64,000 nucleotides of DNA from Albugo candida. Taxonomy: Eukaryota; Oomycota; Peronosporomycetes; Albuginales. The notes beneath the pieces were generated by a model. That model did no database searches. It was not told the DNA's origin and was given only the letters and a program-made list of their open reading frames with translations. A program made the position numbers and the translations under genes. Location: contig JBDOQK010000009.1 in assembly GCA_040437565.1 (NCBI GenBank), positions 372,001-436,000 on the forward strand, read 5' to 3'. Shown here in pieces: positions 58,157 through 64,000 of the stretch. Numbering within the stretch: the stretch's first letter is position 1; the number at the start of each line of letters is the position of its first letter.

Positions 58157-58419
58157 GTCGCGTAGAGATTGCCTCACTGTATTCACTTAATTGACGATAG
58201 CATGATATCTGCGGTATGTTACTGTCACGTTTGACTCTTACATAATGTGTCACCTTAGCAGGACGGATAGTGTGATCCTACACTATCTTGGTCTGTAAAG
58301 CGAGAAAATGCAGTAGCAAGGTGAATTAATACAGTATAACGATTCATTTTGTATCCGATTACTTGCTGGTAAATTTAAGATTCTTCCTTGTCTAGTGTTC
58401 CACACAAGATGGAACGAGT

Positions 58420-59025
58420 CTACACCGTTGCGATGGAAACAACGAATGCGAAAAAGCCGCCAACGACGAACGAAAAACACACAGAAGTTGCGCGGGACTC
58501 GGTAGACGCAGATGCGTGTGCAGGCTTTTGTTCTTTTTTCTTTTGTATCTTTGATTTTCCCACATCTTCATCCTTTGACTCTGAATCAATTGCGCTTGTA
58601 GAGTTATCTGCGGAACTGGGCTCCACTTCATACGAACCATTTTCACCAGTCAAACTGTCCGTTTCATTCGATGGGTTGCCTGTTTTTCCCATCAACCACG
58701 TTGAGATTAGCCATCCATACGAAAGATTCGTTCCATTGATATTAACATCACACTGGATGAGTTGGTTCGCCCTCGAATTGATTTGATTCAGGACGTCGGT
58801 GCATTCTCTTGTGTGCGACAATACCTGAACCTGTTCTTCATTGGGATACTTGTCGAGCGAGAAGATGTCGTAGCCTGATTTGCTCTGACATATGTTGTTG
58901 TATTCCGTTCCATTGGGCAGCAGTGTACCTTGGATTTGAGGAATATCGCACGCATAATTGGTGTACACACATGTGAATATGGCCTCATACAAAAGCACAC
59001 AGAGACAGAGGGATTCGATTCGCAT
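58420..59025 (-). CDS. Elicitin-like protein with GPI-type C-terminus
   Basis: 201 residues. The signal peptide is residues 1 to about 22 (MRIESLCLCVLLYEAIF). The elicitin domain spans about residues 24-116: C26, C46 in CQSKSGYDIF (canonical elicitin C-x5-Y spacing), C75 and C92. Spacing fits the elicitin cysteines 3, 27, 56 and 71. The position of elicitin Cys 51 is Ser 70 and no Cys is found near the place of Cys 95. In canonical elicitins 51 and 95 form one disulfide, so exactly that bond is missing while 3-71 and 27-56 are kept. A Ser/Asn-rich, then Lys-rich linker is followed by a hydrophobic C-terminus (SFVVGGFFAFVVSIATV), as in GPI-anchored elicitin-like proteins of the cell surface. 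Elicitins bind sterols and lipids; whether this one does is not known. Several N-x-T/S sites are present. No intron. Confidence 0.85.
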   Translation of the reverse strand: MRIESLCLCVLLYEAIFTCVYTNYACDIPQIQGTLLPNGTEYNNICQSKSGYDIFSLDKYPNEEQVQVLSHTRECTDVLNQINSRANQLIQCDVNINGTNLSYGWLISTWLMGKTGNPSNETDSLTGENGSYEVEPSSADNSTSAIDSESKDEDVGKSKIQKKKEQKPAHASASTESRATSVCFSFVVGGFFAFVVSIATV

Positions 59026-59075
59026 AGTACAACTATTACAGTCCGACTCAAAGATTGATTTGCTTTGTTGGACGG

Positions 59076-59091
59076 AAAACCAAAAATGAAA
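59076..59091 (-). promoter_or_regulatory. Oomycete initiator-like element of the elicitin-like gene
   Basis: On the minus strand TTTCATTTTTGGTTTT matches GCTCATTYBNCAWTTT at 12 of 16 positions and lies about 50 bases upstream of the start codon. Confidence 0.5.
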
Positions 59092-59205
59092 GTGTGTGGA
59101 AAGTTTACACTCTTTTCATATTTTTGTATGAAAGTACTGGCTGCGTACTTGCGTTAGAATAGTAAATTCTCTTGGAGCACGGGTATTGAACTATCAACGC
59201 TCGAC

Positions 59206-60525
59206 GCGTTTGACTGACGGCGAGCTATAGTCAACCCAGTACATTAGTCAATTGAGTGACGATAGCAAAAGATGCGAATATACGTATGGTACCATCGAGT
59301 CAGATAAGAAGACGAAATATTGAATCGTTCGATTTTATTACAAAAAGTCAGTAAATGCTGTGTACGACCGAGTGGCTAAAACCTATTTTTTATTAAGACG
59401 GTGCCATGCGAAAGGGAATAAACTGTAACAATAAAAGATGCGTGGACAATGTGTCGTATGATTCACGTTGGGCATTTGACTATCTAACTTTTTGTATGCT
59501 TGATAAGTCAGTTGGTGTTTATGGTCCAGCGTCAAGCGTAAGTATCTAGTGTGGCCAAGTATCGTCATACTAAACTTCTGAGAGTGTATGCAAGTAAGGA
59601 AAGGATATCTATTAAACACCCATCACTTTGCGAACGCGATGCATGGTTTCCGCAGCAATGATACTCGCTTTGGATGCTCCGTTCTCTAACACCGTATCAA
59701 GGTACTCTGGGTCCCGTTGATACTCTTTAATGCGACGTCCAATAGGTTGGATTCTGATCGAATAAGCAGTACGTGAATTTTGTAACAAACACAAATTTAT
59801 ACAAGAAACGTACTTNNNNNNNNNNNNNNNNNNNNNNNNNNNNNNNNNNNNNNNNNNNNNNNNNNNNNNNNNNNNNNNNNNNNNNNNNNNNNNNNNNNNN
59901 NNNNNNNNNNNNNNNGCGTTTGACTGACGGCGAGCTATAGTCAACCCAGTACATTAGTCAATTGAGTGACGATAGCAAAAGATGCGAATATACGTATGGT
60001 ACCATCGAGTCAGATAAGAAGACGAAATATTGAATCGTTCGATTTTATTACAAAAAGTCAGTAAATGCTGTGTACGACCGAGTGGCTAAAACCTATTTTT
60101 TATTAAGACGGTGCCATGCGAAAGGGAATAAACTGTAACAATAAAAGATGCGTGGACAATGTGTCGTATGATTCACGTTGGGCATTTGACTATCTAACTT
60201 TTTGTATGCTTGATAAGTCAGTTGGTGTTTATGGTCCAGCGTCAAGCGTAAGTATCTAGTGTGGCCAAGTATCGTCATACTAAACTTCTGAGAGTGTATG
60301 CAAGTAAGGAAAGGATATCTATTAAACACCCATCACTTTGCGAACGCGATGCATGGTTTCCGCAGCAATGATACTCGCTTTGGATGCTCCGTTCTCTAAC
60401 ACCGTATCAAGGTACTCTGGGTCCCGTTGATACTCTTTAATGCGACGTCCAATAGGTTGGATTCTGATCGAATAAGCAGTACGTGAATTTTGTAACAAAC
60501 ACAAATTTATACAAGAAACGTACTT
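59206..60525. repeat. Gap with long duplicated flanks at the 3' end of the TrpRS gene
   Basis: 610 bases (59206-59815) recur as 59916-60525 around 100 N. The left copy holds a second last exon and part of the intron of the tryptophanyl-tRNA synthetase. It is a false partial duplicate and should not be annotated as a gene. Confidence 0.9.
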
Positions 60526-61464
60526 TGAGATCACTGCGTCCGCTACAACTTGTTTGAACGCACTGGTTTGATAATTCTCATATTGTGATACCAACGACGG
60601 GATAGCTGTTCCAGAAATCGCACTTAAGATCGAAAGCAAATTTGAAATGGCAGGTCGCTCAATTTTGTCGAATGAAATTCCACTTATCCCATCCGATTGT
60701 GCCTTTGAAATTTTCTTTTGTATCATCTTTTCAGTGTCATTCAAGTTGATACGAGCCCATGCAGAAGGATCGCTTTTACTCATCTTCTTGCTAGCGTCCC
60801 GTAAGCTCATAATACGACACATATCCTCTATTGGTACATATGGTGTCGGTATACCGAAAAGAGAGCACTTATAGCGGTGATTGAACGATGTGGCAATCAT
60901 TCGAGCAAGTTCAAGATGTTGTTTTTGATCGTCACCGACTGGAACTAGTGTCGCTCGATACAAGAGGATATCGGCAGCCATTAAAATTGGATATGCTAAC
61001 AATCCGAAGTTGGCATTTCTTGCTTGTTCTATCTTTGATTTGTATTGTGTCATTCGATGAAGCCATTTGAGAGGTGTAATGCATCCAAGTCGCCATGAAA
61101 GATCAGTATGATACGGAACATCGGACTGTTTGAAGATTGTGCATTTTGAAGGATCTAAGCCTACAGCGAGCAATGTTGCCAGAGTATTTCGGACGCGATG
61201 TTGCATTTCTTTGGGATCATACGGTACTGTTATGGCATGAAGATCCACAATTGTAAATAGCAAATCTTGGTTTTGTAACCCATTTTTGTGATGATTCTGT
61301 AATTCAACCCAGTGCGTGATTGCTCCACAAAAATTACCTAAATGAGGAATTCCGGTTGGCTGGATACCTGAAAGGATTCGGTTACATGACTGGTCGTGGG
61401 AAGAAGCGAGGGTGGAATCTGTGGTGAGGGTTGCGATCGCGACTACAAAACGACGTATTAACAT
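60322..61464 (-). CDS. WARS2: Tryptophanyl-tRNA synthetase, mitochondrial (bacterial type)
   Basis: Class I aminoacyl-tRNA synthetase that charges tRNA-Trp. It shows the HIGH-like motif GIQPTGIPHLGN (about residues 33-44), the GDDQKQHLELARMIA specificity region and the KMSKSD loop, as in bacterial and mitochondrial TrpRS. A 60-base in-frame intron (60464-60523, minus strand, donor GTACGT, acceptor CAG) should be removed. It otherwise inserts 20 residues (YVSCINLCLL...) where bacterial enzymes have none; splicing gives K-I-Q-P-I-G-R-R. The spliced product is about 360 residues from the ATG at 61464, a normal length. I choose this start because it gives a basic, hydrophobic presequence (MLIRRFVVAIATL) suited to mitochondrial import; an in-frame ATG at 61563 would add 33 residues. 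The gene is divergent to the CIPK-type kinase. Confidence 0.92.
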   Translation of the reverse strand: MLIRRFVVAIATLTTDSTLASSHDQSCNRILSGIQPTGIPHLGNFCGAITHWVELQNHHKNGLQNQDLLFTIVDLHAITVPYDPKEMQHRVRNTLATLLAVGLDPSKCTIFKQSDVPYHTDLSWRLGCITPLKWLHRMTQYKSKIEQARNANFGLLAYPILMAADILLYRATLVPVGDDQKQHLELARMIATSFNHRYKCSLFGIPTPYVPIEDMCRIMSLRDASKKMSKSDPSAWARINLNDTEKMIQKKISKAQSDGISGISFDKIERPAISNLLSILSAISGTAIPSLVSQYENYQTSAFKQVVADAVISKYVSCINLCLLQNSRTAYSIRIQPIGRRIKEYQRDPEYLDTVLENGASKASIIAAETMHRVRKVMGV

Positions 61465-61938
61465 GACTATAAATATAGATGTGAAGATGTGCGAACCAGA
61501 GCATCTGCACCGTTTTGCGCGTTGGCACAAACTGATTTGAGACGGAAGGCGCCACAGGGTCATCGTCTAATGTACCCTGAGTTTCACCTAAGGTACGACG
61601 TGCGATTTTCACGATTGCAACGTTTCACGTCCGACTGTCTGAACGAACGGTTGGATATAAAAGCCTTGAGACACGCGAACTGTTTCTAGATGACATGGAT
61701 CACCTAACTAACGTCTTAATCACCTTGTCTGACAAAAACCGCTCTCCGATAGGTTCGGTGTAAAATATGCTGTGATAGTTTTATGAAGAGTACGGTAGTG
61801 CATCCGAAAAGATCAGGAACACGCTCTAGCTCCTCCCACATAGTCACGCTATATTTGAAAGGATAAGCGTTTGAACCAATCGCGAAAAAGCAACGGTCAC
61901 TTTACGTAAACATAAGTATTTTACGGAAGTAAGTCCCG
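61465..61938. promoter_or_regulatory. Divergent intergenic region between TrpRS and the kinase
   Basis: About 470 bases carry both promoters. On the minus strand TTCACATCTATATTTA just upstream of the TrpRS start resembles an initiator; no clear initiator was found for the kinase. No gene. Confidence 0.4.
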
Positions 61939-63608
61939 ATGGTAAAAAAAGTTGGTACGCAACACTTGAATTTCTCCTACCAAATAATTCAGCGCAAACG
62001 AGTTTAATTCATTTCAGGCAAATATGTCATCGGGAAAACGCTGGGGGAGGGAACGTTTGGAAAGTGAGTATCTAGAAACCATCTGTTTTGTCATGTCGTG
62101 TTCTGATACCTTATATGAAGAGTGAAGTTTGCGGTAAACACAGAGACTGATGAGCGTGTGGCGATCAAAGTGCTGGATAAAGAGAAGATACAGAAACAGA
62201 ATATGGGTGCGCAGATAAAGAAAGAAATCTCAATCATGAAAATGGTCCGTCACAGACATGTTGTCGTTTTGAAGGAAGTCCTCGCAAGTCGGACCAAGGT
62301 TTGTGCATACCTGTGACACACTATCTGAGTACCTCACATTACTGTTACGAAAGATCTTTATCGTTTTGGAACTTATCACAGGAGGGGAATTATTCGATAA
62401 GATCGTCAGCGAGGGAAGGTACGTTCCCGAATATTGCAAAAAGACACCTCTGACTTTGCGTCATCGAATAGATTCAATGAGACAACTGCTCGCTTTTACT
62501 TCCAACAGTTGGTAGATGGTGTCCAATACTGTCATCAAAATGGTGTGTGCCACCGAGATTTGAAACCAGGTACGCTCATAGAAATAATCCAATCCAGTTG
62601 ATTAATTGCAATGCAGAGAATCTCTTATTGGACGAAAATGGAGATCTGAAGATTTCTGATTTTGGATTATCCGCTCTTTATGAAGGTGGCAATCCCGATG
62701 GAACAGGTGAGAGTACTCGTGCCGCTCTCCTTCATACGACTTGTGGTACACCCAATTACGTTGCACCCGAAGTGTTGGCGGACAAGGGGTATGATGGTCG
62801 GGCAGCCGATGTCTGGTCGATTGGGGTCATTCTATATGTCCTACTCGCGGGCTTCCTCCCTTTCGACGAGCCAACTATGTCAGCGCTGTTCCGAAAGATA
62901 CAAAAAGCTGAATTCTCGTATCCGAGTTGGTTTTCACCTTGCGTTATAAATCTTTTGAATCGCATTTTGGTGCCGGATCCTGAGCAAAGAGTCACATTGA
63001 CTGATATTCAGAGTGACGATTGGCTGTTGAATGGATCAGAAGAGAATACGCACTTTGTAAAGGAATCTATGCAATCGGATGTATCCCTTCCAAACGATAC
63101 TTATATGGAGGAACAAGAAAACAAACAGACGACATCAGCTCAGTACAAACCGAGTCAAGCAGAAATGGACGCTGCGATTATTGAGCATCCTGACGAAGTA
63201 GTACGTAGTACTAAGAAGACCAGAAGCGAGACCGGAATTAAGACAATGAATGCGTTCGACTTGATCAATATGTGTGGAGGTATGGCGTTGAATCGGATGT
63301 TTCAATCGAATGACGAAAAACAAGTCAAAAGGTGCACACAATTCACATCGACTCTACCCGCGTCCACTATAATGGCTCGATTGACAACGTATCTGGAGTC
63401 CCGACATTGTGAAATCACTGTCGATAGCACTTCCAAACTACGAGCCACTTTGCAAACACCCAAAGGAGCAGTTGGAGTGGTCATTCAGATTTACGTTTTG
63501 GCTGAAAATCTTCACTTGGTCGAAGTTCGGCGAGGAAAAGGCGATATTTTCGAATATCACAAATTCTTTTCGCAATTAAATGAGCAATTACAAGATCTCA
63601 ACGCGTGA
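61939..63608 (+). CDS. CIPK-type (SnRK3-like) calcium-signalling protein kinase with NAF motif
   Basis: Six exons fit in phase: 61939-61954, 62018-62063, 62121-62298, 62354-62418, 62472-62569 and 62617-63608; introns are 47 to 63 bases. The product is about 464 residues. The kinase domain is complete: glycine loop [16 protein letters not shown] lysine, catalytic [28 protein letters not shown] and [10 protein letters not shown]. The C-terminal half carries the NAF motif ([12 protein letters not shown]), which in plants binds calcineurin-B-like calcium sensors and releases autoinhibition. It ends in a KA1/PPI-like region ([20 protein letters not shown]). That architecture defines CIPKs, known from plants and reported in other bikonts, so a CBL-type partner is expected in the genome. 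The first exon has only 16 nt (MVKKV plus one base); its splice restores V-G-K-Y-x-x-G-K-T-L as in plant CIPKs. Confidence 0.92.
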
Positions 63609-64000
63609 ATGGAACCTCTGCGTTTCAATATACTGATGTGCTTGCGTCGCAAGGAATGAAGTTTACATAATTGACGAGTTTGCTTGAGACTTGTACGTTT
63701 GAATTGTGTGAACTTTTTTTTATCAGGAATTTATAAAAGCGCTTTTGTATATTGCAATATTGAGGACGTGCCTTCTTTGTCGTCACTTTTTGCCACGAAA
63801 CCTTCATATGTTGCGATTGATTGTTTTTTATTGGACTGTAACCTTTCTGCCAAAAGAATTTGCAAGAGAATGTTTTATTGAAAGGGAAATGGTGTGAGTA
63901 GCAGAGGTCTCCTATCGGCAACCGTCAAACTATACAAGTTTCCAGTTTCAGTGTCGCCGATGAGGCCACAAGATAGTCTATATGATCAATGTAACCACAC
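63609..64000. other. 3' flank of the kinase, nothing recognised
   Basis: AT-rich sequence with no supported gene up to the window end. Confidence 0.4.

Noticed and set aside
58388-58786. Plus-strand frame of about 132 codons opposite the elicitin-like gene
   Set aside because: Antisense to a gene with signal peptide, elicitin cysteines and GPI-type tail; no features of its own.
59206-59944. A second TrpRS gene fragment
   Set aside because: Appears identical to the true 3' exon and flank and sits at a 100-N gap; best explained as an unmerged overlap.

Overview
The window looks like nuclear DNA of an oomycete. Three things support this. A core-promoter element matching the oomycete initiator consensus (GCTCATTYBNCAWTTT) sits just upstream of several start codons. 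The introns that can be resolved are short, mostly about 50-65 bases, with GTRNGN donors. The gene set also fits: an elicitin-like GPI-type surface protein, secreted cysteine-containing proteins, a bikont-type CIPK kinase, and the kinds of Ty1/copia, Ty3/gypsy and Mutator-like elements that oomycetes carry. A plant-biotrophic oomycete (for example a white rust, Albugo) is plausible, but the genus is inference.

Layout. At 1-1939 is the 3' end of a large protein built of repeated extracellular-type modules. From 3.5 to 16.2 kb is a graveyard of mobile elements: Ty3/gypsy pieces, a Ty1/copia element, a MITE-like inverted repeat, a decayed Mutator-like (MULE) transposon and another copia remnant. 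At 17.9-20.8 kb is an apparently intact type II membrane glycosyltransferase with two tandem modules. At 22.3-23.3 kb is a second MULE whose reading frame is open up to an assembly gap.

From about 23.4 to 57.5 kb lies the most interesting part: a cluster of duplicated units. Each unit carries one plus-strand gene for a secreted protein of a family I do not recognise (SP1 at 27.8 kb, SP2 at 33.5 kb, SP3 at 48.0 kb, SP4 at 54.1 kb). The family shares an almost identical signal peptide, four aligned cysteines and a C-terminal signature W-x-[LI]-G-[YW]-x-x-L-Q-[RQ]-[HY]-[EK]. Shared flanking blocks and mostly decayed minus-strand companion coding traces lie between the genes. Upstream blocks pair SP1 with SP4 and SP2 with SP3, so the cluster probably grew by segmental duplication followed by decay of the companions.

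From 58.4 kb to the end are single-copy-looking genes with clear families: an elicitin-like gene (minus), mitochondrial tryptophanyl-tRNA synthetase (minus, one intron), and a CIPK-type kinase (plus, five introns, first exon only 16 nt). The last two are divergently arranged.

Assembly warning. There are 22 gaps of exactly 100 N. At 14 of them the sequence before the gap is repeated after it (109 to 610 bases), so these are very probably unmerged contig overlaps and not biological duplications. They distort the repeat protein, the glycosyltransferase, SP1 and SP2, which read as single continuous genes if each repeat is counted once. The N-terminus of SP3 is lost in a gap.
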